Source: Chromohalobacter beijerinckii
GTDB taxonomy: Bacteria; Pseudomonadota; Gammaproteobacteria; Pseudomonadales; Halomonadaceae
Assembly (NCBI RefSeq): GCF_023061185.1
Contig: NZ_JAKGAK010000019.1
Span: 1 to 58,545, forward strand
Reading direction: 5' to 3'
Length of the DNA stretch: 58,545 nt
Shown here: positions 1-7,956 of the stretch, piece after piece
Numbering within the stretch: the first letter of the stretch is position 1
Layout: each line of letters opens with the position of its first letter
The notes under the pieces: generated by a model
What the model was told of the DNA's origin: nothing
Database searches by the model: none
What the model saw: only the letters and a program-made list of their open reading frames with translations
Translations under genes and position numbers: made by a program

Positions 1-155
1 ACACGGCGGCGACACATCGTTATCTGGAGCGTGTCGCCGAGGAGCATGCCGATATTCTCGAGGCGATTCTCGCCGGCGACTCGGACGCGGCCCGCGATGC
101 GATGCGTCATCATCTGAGCCGTGCGAGTAATACCTATGCTTCTTATCGGACGTGA
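1..155 (+). CDS. FadR-type GntR regulator, C-terminal fragment (gene enters from the left)
   Basis: The frame is open from the left edge (codons in phase with base 3) and ends at TGA 153-155. The last 50 residues read as the end of an FCD ligand-binding domain: a helix with EEHADILEAILAGDSDAARD followed by AMRHHLSRA, the usual pattern in which a His-rich helix closes the metal/ligand pocket of FadR-family repressors. The DNA-binding domain lies outside the window, so the regulated pathway cannot be inferred. The next gene is on the opposite strand, so this is the end of its transcription unit; I see no terminator between 156 and 225. Confidence 0.75.
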   Translation, partial: TAATHRYLERVAEEHADILEAILAGDSDAARDAMRHHLSRASNTYASYRT

Positions 156-225
156 CGCCTGGTTGGCGCATGGCGGCCCTTATCCTGCGACCTTGGCGTC
201 TCGGATGGGGCCCGGGTCGACATGT

Positions 226-753
226 TCATTCGAACGCTTGTGGGTAGCGACGCCTGGCGCGGGCCAGCCGATAGATGGTGATAGCGTTGGTAACGAATAC
301 CAGCGCCTCGGCGAGCATGCCGCCCACTGAGCCCACCAAGGCATGGCTGAGAAACCATGACAATGCTGCGAGCCCCAAGCAGATGCGCATGGATATGCCG
401 TGGAATAGAAACATACCCACCGTTCCCACCGTCATCGCCACGATGGCAGGCACGTCTGCCCAACCTTGCCAGGTCAGCAGTGCCGCCAAGCCGCTGGCGA
501 CAAGCACGCCCGCCATGACACCCTTGCTGCCCGGATAGCGCCGGGCGAGTGCGATGCGCACGATCACCAGCACCGTCAACGCCGCTGCCGTCCAGCTCTC
601 GAAGAGGATGAACTGCAACGCGAAGGCCACATTGGCGGAGAGCAATAGACCCATCAGCCGCTCATCCCGCTTACTGGCAAAGGCAAGCAGGCAGAGTATC
701 AGCGAGATCACGCCAAAGAATTGCCCAGCGAGTGCGCTATAACTGTCAAGCAT
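226..753 (-). CDS. YgjV family inner-membrane protein
   Basis: A 175-residue, strongly hydrophobic protein with about six predicted membrane segments and short polar loops, ending in a basic cytoplasmic tail (RLARARRRYP). Length, the repeated small-residue helices and the opening QFFGVISLILCLLAF match the YgjV (Imp-YgjV) family of bacterial inner-membrane proteins of unknown function. The start at 753 has an AAGGAG about 11 bases upstream, a little far. It is a single gene between a plus-strand regulator tail and a minus-strand transporter. No catalytic residues are evident. Confidence 0.7.
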   Translation of the reverse strand: MLDSYSALAGQFFGVISLILCLLAFASKRDERLMGLLLSANVAFALQFILFESWTAAALTVLVIVRIALARRYPGSKGVMAGVLVASGLAALLTWQGWADVPAIVAMTVGTVGMFLFHGISMRICLGLAALSWFLSHALVGSVGGMLAEALVFVTNAITIYRLARARRRYPQAFE

Positions 754-790
754 GCAGCGGCTGACTCCTTGTCATGGCCATATTCACTTA

Positions 791-805
791 ATCGCAGTTT
801 GCGAT
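791..805. promoter_or_regulatory. Palindrome upstream of ygjV-like gene
   Basis: ATCGCA-GTT-TGCGAT is a perfect 6-bp inverted repeat 38 bases upstream of the YgjV-family start. It could be a regulator site; no family is assigned. Confidence 0.25.
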
Positions 806-862
806 AAGGGGCGCAAACCTTCGGCAAATATCGTGAGTGAGGTGATTAGTGAGTGGCCGGTT

Positions 863-1810
863 TTAGATCCAGCCTATCAATTTCAGTATGAACACTCCGG
901 CGCTAAGGGTGAACAATGAGGCGACGGTAGTGATGACGATGATATTGGCGGCGAGTTTGGCGTTGGCGTGCGCGGCCTTGGCCATGACGAAACTCGCCGC
1001 AGCGCCGGGGCTACCGAAGAAGAGAAAGAGAATGCCCAGCTCGCGCCCACGATAGCCGAGCGCGAAGGCGCCCAATACGCCTAGAAGGGGGAGCCATACG
1101 ACCTTCCAGAGGCTGGCATCCAGTGCAAGGCCGCTACTCTGTTTGACGGAGGTGAACGACAATGTACCGCCGATACAGACCAAGGCCAGCGGTAGAGACA
1201 TGGCGCCGAAATAGTCGCCCGAGGTGAGCAGCCATGCGGGCAGGTCGATATGGAAATACGCAAAGGGAATCGCCAATAAGACACCCAGGATGAGCGGGTT
1301 CTTGGCAATATGTTTGAGAATCGCGCCGATGCCCGATCGTGCACCTGCGCTGTAATAGGCCAAAATGATCGCCGATAAGACGTTGTACACGATGATGATG
1401 CCGCCGACGAGGATGCTTCCTAGCGACAACCCGTAGTCGCCGTACTGGTTGGCGGCAAGGGCCAAGCCGACGATTCCGCAATTACCGCGGAAAGCTCCTT
1501 GCGTGAAAACGCCGCGCTCGGCATGGGGGCAGCGCCAGATGGACCAGCCCCAGGCAAGGAAGAAACTCAGTACCGAAAAGCCTAGGAAGTAGACGATCAG
1601 TCCCGGCTGCAGGGCGACGTCCAGATCGGCGCGCACGATACTCAGGAAAATCAGAGTCGGCATGGTGGCGCGAAACACCAATGCCGAGGCCATGGAAATG
1701 AAATGTGCGTCGATCCAGCCGATGCGTTTGAAGACGATTCCCAGAAACACCATGGCGAAGACGGGAAGCGTGACTTGCAGGGTATGCGAGAAGACGGCCA
1801 GCAGGTCCAT
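863..1810 (-). CDS. AEC family transporter (auxin efflux carrier-like permease)
   Basis: A 315-residue membrane protein with about ten hydrophobic segments. The N-terminal half has TLPVFAMVFLGIVFKR and the C-terminal half FGSPGAAASFVMA, typical of AEC/BASS-fold carriers such as YfdV and the malonate transporter MdcF, which move small organic anions across the inner membrane. The start at 1810 sits 6 bases after the stop of a 36-codon upstream gene and shares its ribosome-binding region, so the two are probably co-translated. The substrate cannot be read from sequence. Confidence 0.85.
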   Translation of the reverse strand: MDLLAVFSHTLQVTLPVFAMVFLGIVFKRIGWIDAHFISMASALVFRATMPTLIFLSIVRADLDVALQPGLIVYFLGFSVLSFFLAWGWSIWRCPHAERGVFTQGAFRGNCGIVGLALAANQYGDYGLSLGSILVGGIIIVYNVLSAIILAYYSAGARSGIGAILKHIAKNPLILGVLLAIPFAYFHIDLPAWLLTSGDYFGAMSLPLALVCIGGTLSFTSVKQSSGLALDASLWKVVWLPLLGVLGAFALGYRGRELGILFLFFGSPGAAASFVMAKAAHANAKLAANIIVITTVASLFTLSAGVFILKLIGWI

Positions 1811-1816
1811 GCGCGA

Positions 1817-1927
1817 TCAGCTTCCTTGTCTTGCTAGTACGAAGCCCACGATGATGGCAGCGGCCACGACGAGCCAAAATAGGGTATTGCGCAGGCGAGT
1901 GGGACGGGGTGGTCGAGATTTTGGCAC
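1817..1927 (-). CDS. Small single-span membrane protein (36 aa)
   Basis: A GTG-started frame encodes a basic N-terminus (PKSRPPRPTRLRNT) followed by one hydrophobic helix (LFWLVVAAAIIVGFVLA) and a short RQGS tail: a textbook N-in, single-span mini-protein. A ribosome-binding sequence AAGGA lies 7 bases before the GTG. It ends 6 bases before the AEC transporter start, implying an operon. I do not recognise a named family; it could be a small partner of the transporter or an unrelated small membrane protein. Support is the combination of start signal, topology and tight spacing. Confidence 0.6.
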   Translation of the reverse strand: MPKSRPPRPTRLRNTLFWLVVAAAIIVGFVLARQGS

Positions 1928-2084
1928 GCAGGATTCCTTGTTCCTTGGTCGGCTTGGGAAACGAAAAGGTTTATGGTAAACCCGTTAGCCTGCTAGGCCC
2001 AGTGCCGCGCTTCAAACGCCCCATGACCGATGAAGACGGTGGCGTGGCGAGCGGGCCCTCGATCGATCAATTATGGGAGTCCTC

Positions 2085-2966
2085 ATGCGCGAACCCGAAT
2101 CTCTGAATCTGGCCCATGGGCGCCTCGCGGCCCTGGCCTGGGGCGACGCTGACGCGCCCGTGTGGTTGGCGCTGCATGGCTGGTTGGATAACGCCGAAAG
2201 CTTTTCGCGCTTGGCCCCGTTGCTAGTCGAACGTCTGGGGATTCGCATCGTCGCGATCGACTTCCCTGGTCATGGGCGCTCGCAGCCGCGTGCCGAAGGC
2301 GGCGACTACCCGATCTGGGAATATACGTTGGACGTGTTGGACGCGCTCGATGCATTGGGGCTCGATAGTGCGCCGCTGCTCGCGCATTCGATGGGGGCGG
2401 CTGTCTCGTGTCTGGTGGCGGCCGCGATGCCGGAGCGTGTCGAGCGTCTGGTGCTGCTCGATGGCCTGGGGACATTGACTACCGAGGTCGACGATACCGC
2501 CAAGCAACTGCGCATGGGGTTGATCCAGCGCCGTCGCTCGCGTTCCACGGTGCCGCGCTATCCCGACGAGGCCACTGCGATCGCGGCACGCGTGGCGGGC
2601 GGTGTGACGCCCATCGATACCGACACGGCTACGCCCCTGGTGCGCCGCAACCTGGATGTGGAAGACGATGGCCACGTACGCTTACGCTCCGACGGTCGCT
2701 TGCTGCGCCCCTCGTTGGTGCGCTTTACCACCGAGCAGATGCTGTCGTTACTGAATAACATCGAAGCCCCGGTACTGTTGATCGAAGGCGAGCAGGGTAT
2801 TCTCGCCGAGCGTGCCTACGCCCAACGTGCTCGTGACGCCATCGCTCGGCTCACGCGCGTGCTACTGCCCGGTGGACATCATCTGCATCTCGAAGCGCAC
2901 GCCGTCGACGCCGTGGCCGAGGCTATCATCGCCGACTCGAATGAGACGACGAGGCGTCATGTTTGA
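2085..2966 (+). CDS. Alpha/beta hydrolase (serine hydrolase-like)
   Basis: A 293-residue alpha/beta-hydrolase fold protein. Visible elements are the oxyanion-hole LHGW near residue 30, the DFPGHGRS strand-turn, the nucleophile elbow AHSMGA (first Gly of GxSxG replaced by Ala), and the catalytic His in GGHHLHLE near the C-terminus. The pattern resembles the SERHL/MenH-like group; the substrate is unknown. I chose ATG 2085 rather than 2073 because GGGAG at 2075-2079 lies 5 bases before it and would otherwise be inside the gene. It is followed after 14 bases by the patatin gene, so the two are probably co-transcribed lipid or ester hydrolases. Confidence 0.85.
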   Translation: MREPESLNLAHGRLAALAWGDADAPVWLALHGWLDNAESFSRLAPLLVERLGIRIVAIDFPGHGRSQPRAEGGDYPIWEYTLDVLDALDALGLDSAPLLAHSMGAAVSCLVAAAMPERVERLVLLDGLGTLTTEVDDTAKQLRMGLIQRRRSRSTVPRYPDEATAIAARVAGGVTPIDTDTATPLVRRNLDVEDDGHVRLRSDGRLLRPSLVRFTTEQMLSLLNNIEAPVLLIEGEQGILAERAYAQRARDAIARLTRVLLPGGHHLHLEAHAVDAVAEAIIADSNETTRRHV

Positions 2967-2980
2967 AGGAGAAGGCTGAC

Positions 2981-4021
2981 ATGGGCAAGCGAGTGGCGTT
3001 GGTACTGGGCAGTGGTGGCGCGCGGGGCTATACGCATATCGGCGTGATCGACGAGCTAGTGGCCCGCGGATACGAGATCGCCGCCATTTCGGGCTGCTCG
3101 ATGGGCGCCCTGGTGGGCGGTATTTATGCGGCTGGCCAGCTTGATCGATACCGCGACTGGGTGTGTCAACTGGATTACTTCGATGTGCTCAAGCTGGTCG
3201 ACGTAACCTGGAGCCCGATGGGGGCGATGCGTGCCAGCAAGGTGATGAACAAGCTCGAGAGCCTGATCGGGGATATCCGCATCGAGGATTTGAGCATTCC
3301 GTTGACGACCGTGGCCACCGACCTCAATCGGCAGAAGGAAATCTGGTTCCAGAGCGGTCCGCTTTTGCGCGCGATCCGTGCCTCCATCGCGGTTCCTGGC
3401 ATCATCACGCCGGTGCATCTGGATGGGCATGTTCTCGTCGATGGCGGTTTGCTCAACCCATTGCCGATCATTCCCACCGTGGCGGTTCACGCCGACCTGG
3501 TAGTGGCGGTCAACTCCACTGCGCAGACTTCCCGACAGGTGACGCTCGAGGAAATGCTGCCGCCCGAGGAAGCGGCCCAGGAAGAAGCACGCGAACGCGA
3601 GCGCGAATCGCGCGGACAAGGATTCGGCGGCTGGCTGGGCGGTGTGCGCGAGCGTGTGCAGCACATGTTCGGCAACGGCCAGGAAGACGGCGAGGATAGC
3701 GAGTCCTCCGAACAAGCGGCGACCGAACGCGCCTGGGGCAAGCTCGACATGATGCTGGCCTCATTCGATATCACTCAGGCGGCATTGGCTAAATACAAGG
3801 TGGCCGGGTATCCCCCCGATATCTTGATCGAGGTGCCCAAGAGCGTCTGCGGTGCCTATGAGTTTCATCGTGCCGAGGCGCTGATTCAACTGGGGCATCA
3901 CCTGGCCGCGCAGGCCATCGACCGTTACGAGGGGGATCGCGACATGACCGTGACCGGAGGGGACGTGACTGAAGCCAAGTATCATCCACTGATGACCCCT
4001 GCCAGACGCAAGCCGAGTTGA
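2981..4021 (+). CDS. Patatin-like phospholipase family protein (RssA-like)
   Basis: A 346-residue patatin-domain protein. The oxyanion loop GSGGARG is at residues 10-16, the nucleophile serine in GCSMG at 38-42, and the catalytic Asp in the DGG of VLVDGGLLNP near residue 155, so the Ser-Asp dyad is intact. This family hydrolyses acyl chains from phospholipids or lipid intermediates; bacterial RssA-type members are cytosolic and poorly defined. An acidic, Arg/Glu-rich insertion (about residues 185-250) breaks the fold, probably a surface loop. ATG 2981 is preceded by AAGGAGAAGG. A fourfold degenerate repeat begins at its stop codon. Confidence 0.88.
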   Translation: MGKRVALVLGSGGARGYTHIGVIDELVARGYEIAAISGCSMGALVGGIYAAGQLDRYRDWVCQLDYFDVLKLVDVTWSPMGAMRASKVMNKLESLIGDIRIEDLSIPLTTVATDLNRQKEIWFQSGPLLRAIRASIAVPGIITPVHLDGHVLVDGGLLNPLPIIPTVAVHADLVVAVNSTAQTSRQVTLEEMLPPEEAAQEEARERERESRGQGFGGWLGGVRERVQHMFGNGQEDGEDSESSEQAATERAWGKLDMMLASFDITQAALAKYKVAGYPPDILIEVPKSVCGAYEFHRAEALIQLGHHLAAQAIDRYEGDRDMTVTGGDVTEAKYHPLMTPARRKPS

Positions 4022-4083
4022 AGCTTGGGTGTGTTAAAGCTTAGGTGTGTTACAACTTGGCTGTGTTGAAACTTAGATGTTGG
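4020..4083. repeat. Four degenerate 16-bp tandem repeats
   Basis: Units at 4020-4035, 4036-4051, 4052-4067 and 4068-4083 follow the pattern RAAGCTTGGGTGTGTT with a few changes each, the last being the most decayed. The array starts within the stop codon of the patatin gene and fills the gap towards the converging smrB gene. Confidence 0.8.
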
Positions 4084-4107
4084 ATATTCGTGGCCGGTGG
4101 CGGTCGG

Positions 4108-4698
4108 TTATACGGCATCACCGCGCCGACGAAGCAGGATATAGACCGCCCCGGTTCCACCATCCGCATCGCGTGCCGAGCAGAAGGCGAGCACGGCGGG
4201 CCATTCGCGCAGCCATGCATTGACGTGGCTCTTGATGACGGGGTAATCATCGTCCTTACCCAGTAGCGATGCGCGGGCCTTGCCGTGTATGACGAGTACA
4301 CAACGCCAGCGTTGCCCGTGGGCGTCGTGAAGGAACGTTTCGAGCTGCTCGCGCGCCTCGCTGACGGTGTAGCCGTGGAGGTCCAGGCCGGCTTCCCATT
4401 CGATATTGCCGCGCTTTAGTTGTGTCCGTGTGCGATAGGGAAGATCGGGGACCGCGAATTCCAGTGCCTCGCTGGGGCGCACCGGCTCGACGCGACCATC
4501 ACTGGTGCGACTGGTGGGGGCTTGGGTGTCGGCGCTGGTGGCGGCGGCACGGCGCTCCGCCACGGCCTCGTCGTCGCTGCGACGCGGGCGTCCGGTATCG
4601 GCGCGGTTGGTATGCAGGCGGTGCACACCGGCGTCTTCCAGCGCTTGACGAAACACGTTGATCTCGGCGTCGTCGGGCTGGCCACGGCGTCGGCTCAT
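4108..4698 (-). CDS. smrB: Smr-domain endonuclease, probable ribosome-rescue factor SmrB
   Basis: A 196-residue protein: a charged N-terminal part, then a C-terminal Smr domain starting with DLHGYTVSEA (the DLH motif) and continuing through VLVIHGKA to GGTGAVYILLRRR. E. coli SmrB, recruited to collided ribosomes, cleaves mRNA and is likewise encoded divergently from prmB, so synteny plus length (183 aa in E. coli) supports the name. The HGxG loop reads HGKA, replacing the second Gly with Ala, a change in a motif used in catalysis or RNA binding. ATG 4698 has GGGGAG 7 bases upstream. SmrA or a generic Smr protein is the alternative. Confidence 0.8.
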   Translation of the reverse strand: MSRRRGQPDDAEINVFRQALEDAGVHRLHTNRADTGRPRRSDDEAVAERRAAATSADTQAPTSRTSDGRVEPVRPSEALEFAVPDLPYRTRTQLKRGNIEWEAGLDLHGYTVSEAREQLETFLHDAHGQRWRCVLVIHGKARASLLGKDDDYPVIKSHVNAWLREWPAVLAFCSARDADGGTGAVYILLRRRGDAV

Positions 4699-4826
4699 GA
4701 CGAAACTCCCCAGGCGGCACGGTCGGTTGAAAGGTTACCCAGTATAGCGACTTGCCCACGGCTGTGAACCGGCGCGCGCTCCGGGTACAATCGCCGATTC
4801 CATGGAACCGCTTAACAGGATGCTTC

Positions 4827-5780
4827 GTGCCCGCTTCCCGACCGACCGACGTTTCCACGCTGACCCTTGACGATGCGTCACTGGCCGAAGGGCTGGTGTC
4901 GCTGCGTGATTGCCTGCGCTGGGCGACCAGTGAATTCAATGCCCACCGCTTGCACTTCGGACATGGCACGGCGAGCGCATGGGACGAGGCGGTGGCACTG
5001 GTGCTGGGCGCGCTGCATCTGCCTTGGGATGTCGACCCGGCGGTGCTCGATGCCCGATTGTTGCCGATCGAGCGTCGCCGGGTCGTGAGCCTGGTGCGCC
5101 AGCGCATCGAGCAGCGCACACCTTTGCCGTATTTGCTGGGTGAGGCTTTCTTCGCCGGTTACCCTTTCGAGGTCGACGAGCGGGTACTGATCCCGCGCTC
5201 GCCGATCGCCGAGTTGGTCGAGGACGCCTTCGCAGCCTGGTTCCCCCAGTGGTCACCGACGCGGGTACTGGACTTGTGCGCCGGTTCCGGTTGTATCGGT
5301 ATCGCCACGGCGCTTTACCTGCCCACGGCCGAGGTCGACCTGGTCGACATCAGCCCCGAGGCGCTGGCGGTGGCCAAGGCCAACATCGTGCATCACGATG
5401 TTGGTAAGCGCGTGCGTGCGGTGACCTCGGATTTGTTCGCCGGCGTTGCCGGTCAGCGCTATGACATCATCGTCTCCAACCCGCCCTATGTGGATGCGCG
5501 TGACCTGGCGGGCATGCCGGCCGAGTTTGGCCACGAGCCAAGCCTGGCTCTGGCGGCGGGCGACGATGGGTTGGATATCGTGCGCCGCATGTTGCGCGAG
5601 GCGCGTGAGCATTTGACCGACGATGGCGTGTTGATCGTCGAAGTGGGCAATTCCGCGCGGCATCTCGACGCGGCGTTTCCCGAAGTCCCGTTCTTGTGGC
5701 TCGAGTTCGAGCGGGGCGGCGAGGGCGTATTCGCGCTGACCGCTGCCGAGCTCGACCACTATGCGGCATCGTTCGCCTGA
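4827..5780 (+). CDS. prmB: Ribosomal protein uL3 glutamine N5-methyltransferase PrmB
   Basis: A class I SAM-dependent methyltransferase of 317 residues. It has the SAM-binding [18 protein letters not shown] loop and the NPPYVD catalytic motif that positions the glutamine amide of ribosomal protein L3 (HemK/PrmC family). The stretch [19 protein letters not shown] distinguishes PrmB from the release-factor methylase PrmC. The frame opens at 4752, but GTG 4827 preceded by CAGGA with a 6-base spacer gives the family length (about 310). It lies 17 bases before aroC, the common gammaproteobacterial pair, and diverges from smrB. Confidence 0.93.
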   Translation: MPASRPTDVSTLTLDDASLAEGLVSLRDCLRWATSEFNAHRLHFGHGTASAWDEAVALVLGALHLPWDVDPAVLDARLLPIERRRVVSLVRQRIEQRTPLPYLLGEAFFAGYPFEVDERVLIPRSPIAELVEDAFAAWFPQWSPTRVLDLCAGSGCIGIATALYLPTAEVDLVDISPEALAVAKANIVHHDVGKRVRAVTSDLFAGVAGQRYDIIVSNPPYVDARDLAGMPAEFGHEPSLALAAGDDGLDIVRRMLREAREHLTDDGVLIVEVGNSARHLDAAFPEVPFLWLEFERGGEGVFALTAAELDHYAASFA

Positions 5781-5797
5781 TCGTTGAGGAGCGCGGA

Positions 5798-6883
5798 ATG
5801 TCCGGCAATACCTTTGGCAAGTTGTTCACCGTCACGACCTTCGGCGAGAGCCACGGCGAAGCGCTAGGCGCCATCATCGATGGATGTCCGCCGGGGCTCG
5901 AGCTCGATGCCTCGGATTTGCAGCATGATCTGGATCGGCGTCGGCCGGGCACCTCGCGGCATACTACGCAGCGCCGCGAGCCCGATCAGGTACGCATCCT
6001 CTCGGGCGTTTTCGAGGGCGTTACCACCGGCACGCCGATTGGGCTTTTGATCGAGAATACCGACCAGCGCTCCAAGGACTACTCGAAGATCAAGGACCAG
6101 TTCCGCCCCGCGCATGCCGACTACACCTACCATCACAAGTACGGGATTCGTGACTATCGCGGCGGTGGACGTTCGAGCGCCCGCGAGACGGCCATGCGCG
6201 TCGCTGCCGGCGCTATTGCGCGCAAGTACCTAGCATCGCAAGGTATTCGCGTGCGCGGCTACATGAGTCAGCTGGGCCCCATTGGCATCGACTTCAAGCA
6301 GTGGGAAGCGGTCGATAGCAACCCGTTCTTCTGTCCCGACCCGGACAAGGTCCCTGAGCTCGAGGCCTTTATGGATCAGTTGCGCCGCGACCAAGACAGT
6401 GTCGGCGCGCGGATCACCGTCGTTGCCGAGGGCGTGCCGGTGGGGCTTGGTGAGCCGGTCTTCGACCGCCTGGATGCCGACCTGGCCCACGGCTTGATGA
6501 GCATCAACGCGGTCAAGGGGGTGGAGATCGGCGACGGTTTCGCCGCCGTGGCAAGCCGCGGCAGCGAGCATCGCGATGAGATGACGCCCGAGGGTTTCCT
6601 CTCCAACCATGCCGGGGGCGTGTTGGGTGGCATTAGTTCCGGTCAGGCGCTGGTGGCGCATCTGGCGCTCAAGCCGACCTCCAGCATCACTCAGCCGGGG
6701 CGTTCGATCGACATCCACGGTGAGGCCGTGGAGGTGGTCACCAAGGGACGGCACGATCCTTGTGTCGGCATTCGAGCCACGCCGATCGCCGAGGCGATGA
6801 TGGCGCTCACATTGATGGATCACTTCTTGCGTCACCGCGCGCAGAACGCGGATGTCGAAGTGGACACACCACGCTTGTCGTGA
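5798..6883 (+). CDS. aroC: Chorismate synthase
   Basis: Converts 5-enolpyruvylshikimate-3-phosphate to chorismate using reduced FMN, the last step of the shikimate pathway. The 361-residue product equals the E. coli length. Family signatures are visible: [18 protein letters not shown] near the N-terminus, [20 protein letters not shown] around residue 125-145, and [14 protein letters not shown] near 245. ATG 5798 is preceded by GAGGAGCG; the open frame extends further upstream but overlaps prmB. The gene is followed by a strong intrinsic terminator. Confidence 0.97.
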   Translation: MSGNTFGKLFTVTTFGESHGEALGAIIDGCPPGLELDASDLQHDLDRRRPGTSRHTTQRREPDQVRILSGVFEGVTTGTPIGLLIENTDQRSKDYSKIKDQFRPAHADYTYHHKYGIRDYRGGGRSSARETAMRVAAGAIARKYLASQGIRVRGYMSQLGPIGIDFKQWEAVDSNPFFCPDPDKVPELEAFMDQLRRDQDSVGARITVVAEGVPVGLGEPVFDRLDADLAHGLMSINAVKGVEIGDGFAAVASRGSEHRDEMTPEGFLSNHAGGVLGGISSGQALVAHLALKPTSSITQPGRSIDIHGEAVEVVTKGRHDPCVGIRATPIAEAMMALTLMDHFLRHRAQNADVEVDTPRLS

Positions 6884-6912
6884 AGGCTACTTGATAAGCG
6901 TCATGCATCACG

Positions 6913-6940
6913 AAGCCCGCCTTGCCCAGGCGGGCTTTTT
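6913..6940 (+). terminator. Intrinsic terminator of prmB-aroC
   Basis: Perfect 9-bp stem AAGCCCGCC (6913-6921) / GGCGGGCTT (6929-6937) with a 7-base loop and a T run; flanking CACGA/TCGTG can extend the stem. Confidence 0.85.
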
Positions 6941-7007
6941 CGTGGGGAACGCTCTCGTTTCGCGCAAGGCTCGCTACACTGAAAGGAGCAAGCAACGGGA
7001 GCGTCTC

Positions 7008-7298
7008 ATGAAAGTCCATGTCGAGTTCGATCTCACCCCAGCCGAATTTCGCCAGGCGATGGGGTTGCCGGATGTCGAAGCCTTTCAACAAGAGTTGATG
7101 ACCCATATTCGCCAGCAGATGGACGCTGGGGCGGAGGGCTACGATCCCTGGAGCCTCATGCAGCCTTTCCTACAGCAAGGCATGGCACAGGGTGTCGCCA
7201 ATTTCGGGCACTACCAGCAGATGTTGATGGATATGCTGCGTCAAGCCGATACACAGGGTGACGAAACGGCTCACAATTCGAAACGAAAAAAGTCCTAG
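7008..7298 (+). CDS. DUF6489-like small protein beside the PHA genes
   Basis: A 96-residue soluble protein starting MKVHVEFDLTPAEFRQAMGL, which resembles the DUF6489 pattern (a short beta strand, then a helix with GLPDV), followed by Met- and Gln-rich amphipathic helices and a basic tail. ATG 7008 has GGGAG 6 bases upstream; an in-frame extension to 6852 would run through the aroC terminator and is unlikely. It sits directly before the phasin and phaC and has the amphipathic character of granule-associated proteins, so a PHA-related role is inferred. No catalytic motif is seen. Confidence 0.7.
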   Translation: MKVHVEFDLTPAEFRQAMGLPDVEAFQQELMTHIRQQMDAGAEGYDPWSLMQPFLQQGMAQGVANFGHYQQMLMDMLRQADTQGDETAHNSKRKKS

Positions 7299-7345
7299 AG
7301 TCTTGACATATGGCAATTGCAAGCTCAAAGGGGTGGGACTATTAT

Positions 7346-7363
7346 TTGTGCAGTGCAGCATAA
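7346..7363. promoter_or_regulatory. Candidate PhaR-type operator before the phasin gene
   Basis: The sequence TTGTGCAGTGCAGCATAA contains TGC-rich half-sites like those described for the PHA-responsive repressor PhaR in other proteobacteria. It lies about 45 bases before the phasin start. No phaR gene is present in this window; the assignment is by resemblance only. Confidence 0.4.
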
Positions 7364-7404
7364 CGCGCACTGGCCTTGCCTAGATCCTCCAGGAGGAATC
7401 CGTC

Positions 7405-7854
7405 ATGCAGGACAAAATGTTTAGTGCCTTCTCCGAACAGACGCGCGGCTTTTTCGAGCCCATGCGCAAGTTCAACGGTCTGATGCTGGACAACATGGAG
7501 CGGATGACCGAATACCAGCTCGATGCCATGAAGCGCTATAGCCAACTGGGCGTCGAGCGTATGCGGGCGGCTTCCGAGGTCAAGGATGCCGAGGACGCAC
7601 GCGATTTCACCACCCAGCAGGCCGACATGCTGAATTCGCTTTCCAAGCAAATGCTCGAAGACGCCCGTGCGATGGCCGACATCAGCCTCAAGTTCAAGGC
7701 CGACCTGGAAGAGATGATGTCCGAAACGGGGCAGCAGGCTGCCGATCAAGCCTCTGAGAACATGAAGGCGGCGTCCGAACCCGCCAAGGCGGCGAGCAAC
7801 AATAGCCAATCGTCCTCTTCACGCAGTAGCAGCACCAGCAAAAACAAAGAATAG
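7405..7854 (+). CDS. phaP: Phasin family protein (PHA granule coat)
   Basis: A 149-residue, almost wholly helical protein. The first 110 residues form a phasin-type amphipathic helix pair (FEPMRKFNGLMLDNMERM, YSQLGVERMRAASEVKDAED), and the tail is a Ser/Asn/Lys-rich disordered segment (SSSSRSSSTSKNKE). Phasins coat the surface of polyhydroxyalkanoate granules and control their number and size. AGGAGG lies 8 bases before ATG 7405. Its position 102 bases before phaC, and the PhaR-like site upstream, fit a PHA locus. The symbol phaP is by family; paralogues may exist. Confidence 0.88.
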   Translation: MQDKMFSAFSEQTRGFFEPMRKFNGLMLDNMERMTEYQLDAMKRYSQLGVERMRAASEVKDAEDARDFTTQQADMLNSLSKQMLEDARAMADISLKFKADLEEMMSETGQQAADQASENMKAASEPAKAASNNSQSSSSRSSSTSKNKE

Positions 7855-7956
7855 AACAGCAGGCACCACGTGCCGTGTCCCCGGCAGTCGCGAAGACAGG
7901 CGGCTGCCGACGGCGCGCATGCGCGTGAACCGTTTTGCGATGCGGGGAGATGACGT

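Noticed and set aside
6852-7007. In-frame extension of the DUF6489-like gene
   Set aside because: It crosses the aroC stop region and terminator, and ATG 7008 has a good ribosome-binding site.
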